Assembly (NCBI GenBank): GCA_031292015.1 | Contig: JARLHY010000174.1 | Location: 1-12,750 of the forward strand | DNA: 12,750 nucleotides | Source of the DNA: Negativicutes bacterium | Lineage (GTDB): Bacteria; Bacillota_C; Negativicutes; Sporomusales_B; JARLHX01 | Direction of reading: 5' to 3' | Shown: piece by piece, positions 7,292-12,750 of the stretch | Position numbering within the stretch: position 1 is the first letter of the stretch | How the letters are laid out: each line of letters begins with the position of its first letter | The notes under the pieces: generated by a model | Told to the model about the DNA's origin: nothing | The model's input: the letters and a program-made list of their open reading frames with translations, nothing else | The model's database searches: none | Program-made: the position numbers and the translations under genes

Positions 7292-8470
7292 TCAGGCTTT
7301 CTCGATGACGGTGGCGATGGCCGGCCCGCCGCCGACGCATAGCGATGCAAGCCCGTAACGGGTGTCGCGCCGCCGCATCTCGTAGATCAGCGACACGATG
7401 ATCCGGGCCGCCGTGCAGCCTACGGGATGACCAAGGCCGATACCCGAGCCGTTGGCGTTGACCCTGGCCATGTCCAGCTTGAGTTCCCGGTTTACGGCCA
7501 GGAACTGGGCGGCAAACGCCTCGTTGATTTCATAATAACCGATGTCGTCTGCTTTCAGTCCAGCATAGCTGATGGCCTTAGGCACAGCATACACCGGGCC
7601 GATGCCCATGACTTCCGGATGAACCCCGGCATTGGCTGTGGCCAGGAGTTTGGCCAGCGGCCGGATGCCCAGGTCCCTGGCTTTTTCCGCGTCCATCAGC
7701 ACCAAGGCCGCAGCGCCGTCATTAACCCCGGAAGCGTTGCCGGCGGTGACTGTTCCGTCTTTTTTGAAAGCAGGCCTCATGGCAGCCAGTTTTTCCAACG
7801 ATATATCGGCGCGGGGATGTTCATCGGTATCGACCACTACCGGCCCTTTCCTGGTCTGGATGGTGACTGGGGCGATTTCTTCCTTAAATATACCGGCGGC
7901 AATGGCTTTAGCCGCCCGCTGGTGGCTCAGCACCGCCAGTTCGTCCTGCTCGGTCCGGCCGATGTTGTACCGTTCGGCCAGATTCTCGGCCGTAATCCCC
8001 ATATGATAACCCTGTATCGCGCAAATCAGTCCGTCGTAGAGCATGGAGTCCTGGATCTCGCCATGCCCCATCCGGTAGCCTTCCCGGGCGCCTTTGAGCA
8101 GATAGGGCGCCTGGGACATACTTTCCACTCCCACTGCCACCGCGATGTCGGTTTTACCCAACTGGATGGACTGGCTTGCCAGCTCGAAGGCTTTCATGCC
8201 TGAGCCGCACTGCTGGTCCACCGTATAGGCGTAGCTCTCAATCGGCATGCCGCACTTGAGCTGAATCTGCCGGCCGGGATTGCCTTTGACGCCCGCCTTA
8301 TAGATCATACCGCAGGCCAGTTCAGTCACCTGGTCCGCCTTGAGACCGGCTTGGGCCAGCGCGGCGCTGACCGCCGTCACGCCAAGGTCCACCGGCCCCA
8401 CATCCTTGAGAGAGCCGAGAAAATCGCCGATAGGTGTCCTGACCGCTCCGACGACTACTACTTGCCGCAT
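7292..8470 (-). CDS. thlA: Acetyl-CoA C-acetyltransferase (thiolase)
   Basis: Thiolase condenses two acetyl-CoA to acetoacetyl-CoA, or cleaves acetoacetyl-CoA with CoA. The 392-residue length is standard for biosynthetic-type thiolases. The nucleophile is C88 in DQQCGSGMKA, NEAF lies at 316-319, the catalytic histidine is H348 in GLGHPVG, and the acid/base cysteine is C378 in SLCVGGGPA. I chose the ATG at 8470 because MRQVVVVGAVRTPIG is the family start and AAGGAG sits eight bases upstream. The open frame reaches 8527 but the extension is atypical. The gene is transcribed divergently from the permease, with a sigma-54 promoter 85-101 bp upstream. It supplies or consumes acetoacetyl-CoA for Hbd, encoded about 3.5 kb away. 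Confidence 0.95.
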   Translation of the reverse strand: MRQVVVVGAVRTPIGDFLGSLKDVGPVDLGVTAVSAALAQAGLKADQVTELACGMIYKAGVKGNPGRQIQLKCGMPIESYAYTVDQQCGSGMKAFELASQSIQLGKTDIAVAVGVESMSQAPYLLKGAREGYRMGHGEIQDSMLYDGLICAIQGYHMGITAENLAERYNIGRTEQDELAVLSHQRAAKAIAAGIFKEEIAPVTIQTRKGPVVVDTDEHPRADISLEKLAAMRPAFKKDGTVTAGNASGVNDGAAALVLMDAEKARDLGIRPLAKLLATANAGVHPEVMGIGPVYAVPKAISYAGLKADDIGYYEINEAFAAQFLAVNRELKLDMARVNANGSGIGLGHPVGCTAARIIVSLIYEMRRRDTRYGLASLCVGGGPAIATVIEKA

Positions 8471-8554
8471 CGTCATCACTCCTTCTTGTAATATATTCTG
8501 AATATTCTGCAGGTTTTTTCTTCTCAAGCAGAGAATTTATCAGTAGAATGATAA

Positions 8555-8571
8555 TGCAAATATCATGCCAA
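8555..8571 (-). promoter_or_regulatory. Sigma-54 (-24/-12) promoter for thl
   Basis: On the minus strand the sequence is TTGGCATGATATTTGCA, matching consensus TGGCAC-N5-TTGCA with one substitution. GG (-24) and GC (-12) have the required spacing. Predicted transcription starts near 8544, giving a leader of about 75 nt before the thl ATG. It closely resembles the oppositely oriented promoter at 8779-8795. Confidence 0.82.
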
Positions 8572-8601
8572 GACCGGCTGCGGATCGGGATGACCGCTTC
8601 C

Positions 8602-8613
8602 ATACTGAAGTAT
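8602..8613. promoter_or_regulatory. Small dyad near the thl promoter
   Basis: ATACT-GA-AGTAT is a 5-bp perfect dyad with a GA centre, about 65 bp upstream of the predicted thl transcription start. The GA-centred layout resembles ACAC-GA-GTGT at 8660-8669, 57 bp away, though the arms differ. It may be an accessory activator site or coincidence. Confidence 0.25.
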
Positions 8614-8649
8614 AGCTTTGGGCCTGGGAGAAAACTATAATTTTCGTTT

Positions 8650-8692
8650 ATGATACTAGACACGAGTGTATAAATTAATGTACACATATCAT
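8650..8692. promoter_or_regulatory. Candidate shared upstream activator site (nested inverted repeats)
   Basis: Several symmetries are packed here. ATGATA (8650-8655) mirrors TATCAT (8687-8692). TAGACAC-GA-GTGTATA (8657-8672) is a near-perfect palindrome. GTGTATAAATTAATGTACAC (8666-8685) has perfect 5-bp arms. The centre, about 8671-8676, is roughly 105 bp from the -24 element of both divergent promoters, a usual distance for an enhancer bound by a sigma-54 activator. TAGACAC also occurs upstream of the CBS-PAS regulator gene at 6380-6386. Binding by that regulator is inference. Confidence 0.5.
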
Positions 8693-8778
8693 AACAATTA
8701 TTGTCCTGCAGCAGCGGCAGATTCGCCGGAATCTGGTATTCACCTGCTTTTTGACTCTTCGTCTGTATTTTTCGAATA

Positions 8779-8795
8779 TTGGCACGAAATTTGCA
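8779..8795 (+). promoter_or_regulatory. Sigma-54 (-24/-12) promoter for the permease gene
   Basis: TTGGCACGAAATTTGCA matches the sigma-54 consensus TGGCAC-N5-TTGCA completely. GG lies at 8781-8782 and GC at 8793-8794. Transcription should begin near 8806, leaving a leader of about 117 nt before the ATG at 8923. Confidence 0.9.
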
Positions 8796-8922
8796 TTAAT
8801 CGTATTGAGTATGAGGTCTCATATCGGTCTGAATCACGCGAAGGGGGGGATTTTTGGCAAGGTCTTCGGGCGGTGAACATAGCAATTTATTATCGGTAAT
8901 AAAAAAAGGGGGAACTAACTGC

Positions 8923-10320
8923 ATGGAAGTATTGGGTATTGTCCTTAGTCTGTTCTTATTGATGTTATTTGCCTATCGCGGTTTCTCCGTTATCCTGTTC
9001 GCGCCGGTTTTCGCGCTGCTGGCCGCCGTCAGCCAGGGATTCTCGCCCATGCCGGCCTACACCGAATTGTTTATGGCCAAAGCGGTCGTCTATATTAAAT
9101 CCTTCTTCCCGGTATTCATGCTGGGCGCCGTGTTCGGCAAAGTCATGGAAGACACGGGCCTCGCCAAATCCATCGCCCACGCCATTATCGCCGGCCTGGG
9201 AAAAGAACGGGCCATCCTGTCAGTGGTCATGGCCTGCGCGGTTTTGACTTACGGCGGCGTCAGCCTGTTCGTGGTCGTGTTCGCGGTCTATCCCTTCGCT
9301 TCGGCCCTGTATAAAGAAGCCGACCTTCCCAAGCGCCTTATCCCCGGCACCATCGCCCTGGGCTCCTTCACCTTCACCATGGACTGCGTCCCAGGGACGC
9401 CCCAGATCCAGAACATCATCCCCACGAATTTTTTCGGCACCACTCTCTATGCCGCCCCCATCTCGGGCATCATCGGCGGGTCGCTGATCCTGATCCTCGG
9501 CATGACCTGGCTGACCCGGCGACTGAAAGCCGCCAAAGCCAAAGGGGAAGGCTACGGCACCGGCCATACCAACGAACCGCCGGCAGTGGACGAATCGAAT
9601 CTTCCCAACTGGGTACTGTCGGTACTGCCGCTGATCTGCGTCCTGGTTTTCAACTTTATCTTTACCAAAATCTATGTCTGGAATCCCGGTCTGCTTGATC
9701 CGTTCGTCGCCATGAAGCTGCCCCTGATGGCCCCGGCGGTCAAAAACGTCGTCAGCATCTGGGCCCTCATCGCCGCTCTGGTTCTCGGTATCGCTCTGGC
9801 CATCGGCCTCGGCTACACCCGCCTGCCGAAAGGCGGTCTCGCTAAAGCCCTCAACGCCGGTGCCATCGGTTCGCTGCTGGCAATCATGAACACCGCCTCC
9901 GAGGTCGGCTACGGCAACGTCGTTGCCTCGCTGCCTGGCTTCAAGTCCATCTCCACCGCCCTCTTGGGCATCCAGGTGGGCGGCAGCCCGCTGGTTTCCG
10001 AGGCGGTCACGGTCAACGTGCTGGCCGGCATCACCGGCTCGGCCTCCGGCGGTATGTCCATCGCCCTTGACCTGATGTCCAAGGACTGGATGGCCTGGGC
10101 AGCCAAAATCAACATGTCGCCCGAGATCCTCCACCGGGTTGCCTCGATGGCTTCCGGCGGCATGGACACAATGCCTCACAACGGCGCGGTTATCACGCTG
10201 CTGGCGGTGTGCGGCCTGACCCACAGTCAGTCCTACCCTGATATTTTTGCAATGACGGTGATCAAGACCTCGATGGTTTTCATCATCATCGCCATTCACT
10301 CCCTGACCGGCATCCTGTAA
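8923..10320 (+). CDS. GntP-family permease, probable 3-hydroxybutyrate or other short-chain hydroxy acid transporter
   Basis: This 465-residue integral membrane protein has about a dozen hydrophobic segments and the GntP family pattern: an N-terminal helix (EVLGIVLSLFLLMLFAYRG), GGVSLFVVVFAVYPFA (111-126), a conserved TMDCVPGTPQIQN loop near 152-164, and a C-terminal ASGGMDTMPHNGA motif (about 410-422). The family contains H+-coupled gluconate and hydroxy-acid symporters. Relatives beside C4 acyl-CoA genes are annotated as D-beta-hydroxybutyrate permeases, which fits the thl/hbd/crt/maoC context, but the substrate is inferred. The ATG at 8923 has AAAGGGGG ten bases upstream and starts directly at the first membrane helix. 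An in-frame TTG at 8854 behind a G-run would add 23 polar residues. It is transcribed from the sigma-54 promoter at 8779 and ended by the terminator at 10327. Confidence 0.88.
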   Translation: MEVLGIVLSLFLLMLFAYRGFSVILFAPVFALLAAVSQGFSPMPAYTELFMAKAVVYIKSFFPVFMLGAVFGKVMEDTGLAKSIAHAIIAGLGKERAILSVVMACAVLTYGGVSLFVVVFAVYPFASALYKEADLPKRLIPGTIALGSFTFTMDCVPGTPQIQNIIPTNFFGTTLYAAPISGIIGGSLILILGMTWLTRRLKAAKAKGEGYGTGHTNEPPAVDESNLPNWVLSVLPLICVLVFNFIFTKIYVWNPGLLDPFVAMKLPLMAPAVKNVVSIWALIAALVLGIALAIGLGYTRLPKGGLAKALNAGAIGSLLAIMNTASEVGYGNVVASLPGFKSISTALLGIQVGGSPLVSEAVTVNVLAGITGSASGGMSIALDLMSKDWMAWAAKINMSPEILHRVASMASGGMDTMPHNGAVITLLAVCGLTHSQSYPDIFAMTVIKTSMVFIIIAIHSLTGIL

Positions 10321-10326
10321 AGACAG

Positions 10327-10364
10327 AAAAAACACCCGGGTCCAATCGGACCCGGGTGTTTTTT
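10327..10364. terminator. Bidirectional rho-independent terminator between the permease gene and crt
   Basis: A 17-bp perfect stem with an AATC loop (AAAAAACACCCGGGTCC paired with its complement at 10348-10364) has an A-run on one side and a T-run on the other. It therefore terminates both the plus-strand permease transcript and the minus-strand crt transcript, whose stops lie 6 and 14 bp away. Confidence 0.95.
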
Positions 10365-10378
10365 GTTGGTGTGTTTGT

Positions 10379-11164
10379 TTATTTACCGCTGAAATTGGGT
10401 TTGCGTTTCTCGACAAAGGCAGCCATGCCTTCCTTCTGGTCGGCGGTGGCGAAGCACAGGCCGAACACCTCGGCTTCATAGGCTACGCCCGACTCGAGGT
10501 CGACATCCAGGCCTTCATTGACCGCAGCTTTACAGATCTGGACAGCCAGCGGTGCCCGAGACATAATCTTTTTGGCCAGCGCTTTGGCGGTGTCCATGAG
10601 TTCTTCCGAAGTGACGACTTTGTTGGCCAGGCCGATGCGATAGGCTTCGGCGGCGTCGATCATATCGCCGGTAAACAGCAGTTCCTTGGCCCGCCCTTTG
10701 CCCACAAGCCGCGGTAGGCGCTGGGTGCCGGCGAATCCCGGGGGAATCCCCAGTGAAACTTCCGGTTGGCCGAACTTGGCTTTGTCAGAGGCGATACGAA
10801 TATCGCAGGACATGGCCAGTTCATTGCCTCCGCCTAGGGCAAAACCGTTGATGGCCGCAATGACCGGCTTGGGCAGATTCTCAATCTTGTTGAAGACGGC
10901 CTGGCCGAGTTTGCCCCAGTTGCGGCCTTCCATCGCCGACATGGGCTGCATTTCGGTGATGTCGGCGCCGGCTACGAAAGCCTTGTCGCCGGCTCCGGTC
11001 AGGATGACAACCTTGACCTCGTCGTCATTGGCCAGCTGGTCCGCCATTTTATCCAGTTCCTTGATGGTATCCGCATTCAGGGCGTTGAGGGCTTTGGGCC
11101 GGTTGATGGTGACAATACCGATCCCGCCCTCCTTTTCGAACAAAAGGTTGGCATATTCGCTCAT
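10379..11164 (-). CDS. crt: Crotonase / short-chain enoyl-CoA hydratase
   Basis: The enzyme reversibly hydrates crotonyl-CoA to (S)-3-hydroxybutyryl-CoA. The 261-residue protein has the crotonase fold signature: FVAGADITEM (63-72) for the oxyanion hole, AINGFALGGGNELAMSCD (104-121) with catalytic E115, and FGQPEVSLGIPPGFAGTQRL (131-150) with catalytic E135. The two glutamates are 20 residues apart, as in true hydratases. The length is typical of clostridial crotonases. The ATG at 11164 has AGGAGG eight bases upstream. It follows hbd by 20 bp on the same strand and ends at the shared terminator, so it is the last gene of the etfA-maoC-hbd-crt run. Confidence 0.95.
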   Translation of the reverse strand: MSEYANLLFEKEGGIGIVTINRPKALNALNADTIKELDKMADQLANDDEVKVVILTGAGDKAFVAGADITEMQPMSAMEGRNWGKLGQAVFNKIENLPKPVIAAINGFALGGGNELAMSCDIRIASDKAKFGQPEVSLGIPPGFAGTQRLPRLVGKGRAKELLFTGDMIDAAEAYRIGLANKVVTSEELMDTAKALAKKIMSRAPLAVQICKAAVNEGLDVDLESGVAYEAEVFGLCFATADQKEGMAAFVEKRKPNFSGK

Positions 11165-11184
11165 GTTCGTTGCCTCCTCGCTAT

Positions 11185-12042
11185 TTATTTGGCGTAATCA
11201 AAGAAGCCCTTGCCGGTCTTGCGGCCAAGGTACCCCGCCTGGACCATTTTCTTGAGCAGCGGGCAGGGGCGGTATTTGGGATCACCAAACCCGTTGTACA
11301 GGACTTCCATGATATACAGGATGGTGTCATTGCCGATAAGGTCCGATGTTGCCAGCGGCCCCATGGTGTGATTGTAGCCAAGCTTGGCGCAGTTGTCGAT
11401 GTCTTCGGCGCTGGCCACGCCTTCCATCAGGGTGTAGATGGCTTCGTTGATCATCGGGATGACGATTCGGTTGGCGGCAAAGCCAGGGGAATCGGAGACT
11501 TTCACCGACGTCTTGCCCAGTTTTTCGGCCAGGGCTTTTACGGCGATGTAAGTTTCTTCGCTGGTGGCTATCCCGGTGATGATCTCGATAAGCTTCATTA
11601 CCGGAGCGGGGTTGAAGAAATGCATGCCGATGAATTTGTCGGGACGTTTCGTCAGGGCGCCCAGCGCGGTGATGGGCAGTGACGAGGTATTGCTGGCAAA
11701 AATGGTGTGAGCCGGACAGAGTTTGTCGAGGTTCTGGAAGATGTCCCGCTTGATCTCCATGTTTTCGACAGCCGCTTCCACCACCAAATCAACGTTGCAG
11801 ACGGCTTCATCCATATCGACCACGCCGCTGATCCGACTCATGGTCGCCGTTTTTTCATCGGCGGTCATTTTGCCCTTTTCGACGTTTTTGGTCAGGATCT
11901 TGTCAATCCCATTGAGGCCTTTTTGAACGAACTCCGGTTTGATGTCACGGATCACTACCGTCAGTCCGCTCTGAGCCATGACCTGGGCAATGCCGCTGCC
12001 CATCTGGCCGGCTCCGATAATCAAAGCACGCGAAATTTCCAT
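11185..12042 (-). CDS. hbd: (S)-3-hydroxybutyryl-CoA dehydrogenase
   Basis: The enzyme interconverts acetoacetyl-CoA and (S)-3-hydroxybutyryl-CoA with NAD(P)H. The 285-residue protein carries the Rossmann motif GAGQMGSG (10-17), SNTSSLPIT (117-125) with catalytic S120, MHFFNPAP with H141, E153, and SPGFAANRI with N191. A C-terminal dimerisation domain ends in [15 protein letters not shown] chose the ATG at 12042, where the family begins, with AGGAGG eight bases upstream; the frame is open to 12105 but the extra residues are not Hbd-like. A 95-bp gap with a hairpin separates it from maoC, while crt follows after 20 bp, so hbd and crt could be differentially expressed relative to maoC. Confidence 0.96.
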   Translation of the reverse strand: MEISRALIIGAGQMGSGIAQVMAQSGLTVVIRDIKPEFVQKGLNGIDKILTKNVEKGKMTADEKTATMSRISGVVDMDEAVCNVDLVVEAAVENMEIKRDIFQNLDKLCPAHTIFASNTSSLPITALGALTKRPDKFIGMHFFNPAPVMKLIEIITGIATSEETYIAVKALAEKLGKTSVKVSDSPGFAANRIVIPMINEAIYTLMEGVASAEDIDNCAKLGYNHTMGPLATSDLIGNDTILYIMEVLYNGFGDPKYRPCPLLKKMVQAGYLGRKTGKGFFDYAK

Positions 12043-12090
12043 TGCAGATACCTCCTGTTTTTTATTCTCTTCTGTCCTAGACAACAAAAA

Positions 12091-12126
12091 CCCGCCTCGC
12101 GGCACCTGCCGTGAACGCGATTTGGG
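12091..12126 (-). terminator. Possible intrinsic terminator or attenuator between maoC and hbd
   Basis: On the minus strand, starting 11 bp after the maoC stop, CCC and TCG segments pair with CGA and GGG around a nested CGGCA-GG-TGCCG hairpin, followed by TTTTTGTTG. The stem is interrupted, so strength is moderate. It may lower hbd-crt expression relative to etfA-maoC, or act as a processing site. The remaining intergenic bases hold a TAGACA motif (12078-12083) and the hbd ribosome site. Confidence 0.4.
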
Positions 12127-12137
12127 TCTTTGTACTG

Positions 12138-12557
12138 CTATTTCTTCATCATGGTCGCTTTGCCGTCGACAACCAGGACGCCGTCCTGATTGGTCACCGT
12201 AGTCCGGCAGATGACCCGGTTTTTCGCTTCGATCAGTTCAATGATTTCTACCGTGGCGGTAACTGTGTCGCCGATTTTGACCGGCGCCTTGAAGGACAGT
12301 TCCTGGCCCATGTAGATGGTATTGGCGCCCGGCAGGGTTGTTCCAAGCACCGCGGAAATAAAGCCGGCGGACAGCATACCGTGGGCGATACGTTCTTTGA
12401 ACATGGTCTGCTTGGCAAATTCGGTGTTGATATGCACCGGATTGAAATCACCGGTCACCCCGGCAAAGGTGTAGACGTCGTACTCGGAAACGGTCTTGGA
12501 CATGCTGGCCTTGTCGCCGACTTTGAGAGCGGCAAACGGAATGTCTTGAACTCCCAT
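12138..12557 (-). CDS. phaJ: MaoC-like (R)-specific enoyl-CoA hydratase
   Basis: This is a single hot-dog-fold hydratase of 139-140 residues, the usual length for PhaJ. It should hydrate crotonyl-CoA to (R)-3-hydroxybutyryl-CoA, or reverse this. The hydratase-2 motif is clear: [14 protein letters not shown], with catalytic Asp and His five residues apart (D37 and H42 from this start), followed by IAHGMLSAG. Two adjacent ATGs are possible. AGAGGG lies six bases from the second (12557, used here) and only three from the first (12560). It follows etfA by about 15 bp and was probably transcribed with it. With Crt, which makes the (S) isomer, it could form an epimerising pair through crotonyl-CoA. 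The exact chain-length preference is unknown. Confidence 0.9.
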   Translation of the reverse strand: MGVQDIPFAALKVGDKASMSKTVSEYDVYTFAGVTGDFNPVHINTEFAKQTMFKERIAHGMLSAGFISAVLGTTLPGANTIYMGQELSFKAPVKIGDTVTATVEIIELIEAKNRVICRTTVTNQDGVLVVDGKATMMKK

Positions 12558-12573
12558 CATTATCCCTCTTTTC

Positions 12574-12750
12574 TTATGCTTCCTTGATCTTCCTGAATTC
12601 TTCGGTGAGCAGCGGCAGTACTTCGGTCAGGTCGCCGACGATGCCGTAGTCGGCCATCTTGAAGATGGGCGCGTCCGGATCCTTGTTGACGGCGATGACG
12701 ATGTCCGAGGACGACATCCCCGCCAGATGCTGAATGGCGCCTGAGATGCC
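12574..12750 (-). CDS. etfA: Electron transfer flavoprotein alpha subunit, C-terminal part
   Basis: Only the last 58 residues lie in the window. They contain the FAD-binding end of Etf[42 protein letters not shown] and a terminal helix. EtfA with EtfB carries electrons to or from acyl-CoA dehydrogenases; in butyrate-forming anaerobes the Bcd-Etf complex couples crotonyl-CoA reduction to ferredoxin reduction. Whether this Etf is of the bifurcating type cannot be judged from the fragment. etfB and an acyl-CoA dehydrogenase are expected beyond the right edge, as is the operon promoter. Confidence 0.95.
   Translation of the reverse strand, partial: GISGAIQHLAGMSSSDIVIAVNKDPDAPIFKMADYGIVGDLTEVLPLLTEEFRKIKEA

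Larger units (their letters stand above)
8471..8922. promoter_or_regulatory. 452-bp divergent control region between thl and the permease
   Basis: No convincing gene lies here; base composition is clearly more A+T-rich than in the neighbours. It holds two outward-facing sigma-54 promoters (8555-8571 minus, 8779-8795 plus) and, between them, several dyads (8602-8613; 8650-8692). The -24 elements are about 212 bp apart and the largest dyad lies almost exactly halfway, as expected if one bound activator served both promoters by DNA looping. A G-rich stretch (8843-8849) may be a ribosome site for an alternative TTG start of the permease. Confidence 0.7.

Noticed and set aside
8548..8566. ATGATA-N7-TATCAT perfect inverted repeat as a separate operator
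   Set aside because: The right arm lies inside the N5 spacer and -24 edge of the thl sigma-54 promoter, and ATGATA/TATCAT also turns up at 7058-7063, 8650 and 8687 in A+T-rich DNA, so it is more likely incidental.
9220..10479. 419-codon open frame on the minus strand opposite the permease and running into crt
   Set aside because: Its composition (Gly, Asp, Arg, Gln, His repeats) is typical of an antisense shadow of a membrane protein gene. It would also cross the bidirectional terminator and overlap crt in another frame.

Overview
The window is a GC-rich bacterial chromosome segment with densely packed genes and strong AGGAGG-type ribosome binding sites. Its enzymes point to an anaerobic, fermenting Firmicute. 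A Negativicutes / Sporomusaceae-like host is the best guess: GC-rich, sigma-54 regulated, with clostridial-type thiolase/crotonase/Hbd/Etf enzymes and a two-domain pyruvate kinase. This placement is inference from gene content and protein character, not from a marker gene. No rRNA, tRNA, CRISPR array, insertion sequence or phage gene was seen.

Left part (about 1-6350, all minus strand). A compact run reads right to left: a sigma-54 enhancer-binding regulator with two CBS and two PAS domains (4254-6341), a 65-residue DUF2007-like protein (4036-4233), pyruvate kinase with a C-terminal phosphohistidine domain (2250-4001), a membrane-anchored all-helical protein of unknown function (823-2229), and a SAM-dependent methyltransferase (159-857). 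The gaps are 20, 34 and 20 bp, followed by a 35-bp overlap, so this is probably one operon. It closes with a hairpin at 123-146. Beyond that lie a possibly structured leader and the first codons of another minus-strand gene.

Middle (6375-7028). The regulator's upstream region carries an 8-bp inverted repeat and several TAGACA motifs. A clear rho-independent terminator (6445-6470) ends a small isochorismatase-like hydrolase gene.

Right part (7292-12750). This is a C4 acyl-CoA module. Acetyl-CoA acetyltransferase (thl, minus) and a GntP-family permease (plus) diverge from a 452-bp intergenic region. Near-consensus sigma-54 promoters, TTGGCAT-N5-TTGCA and TTGGCAC-N5-TTGCA, face outward towards both genes, and dyad-symmetric sequences lie midway between them. 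The permease ends in a perfect bidirectional terminator facing a minus-strand run of etfA (partial), maoC/phaJ-type (R)-enoyl-CoA hydratase, hbd and crt.

Together the enzymes can interconvert (R)-3-hydroxybutyryl-CoA, crotonyl-CoA, (S)-3-hydroxybutyryl-CoA, acetoacetyl-CoA and acetyl-CoA, with Etf linking crotonyl-CoA to butyryl-CoA. A GntP permease driven from the shared sigma-54 control region suggests uptake and use of 3-hydroxybutyrate or a related C4 acid. The nearby CBS-PAS sigma-54 activator is the obvious, unproven, candidate regulator.
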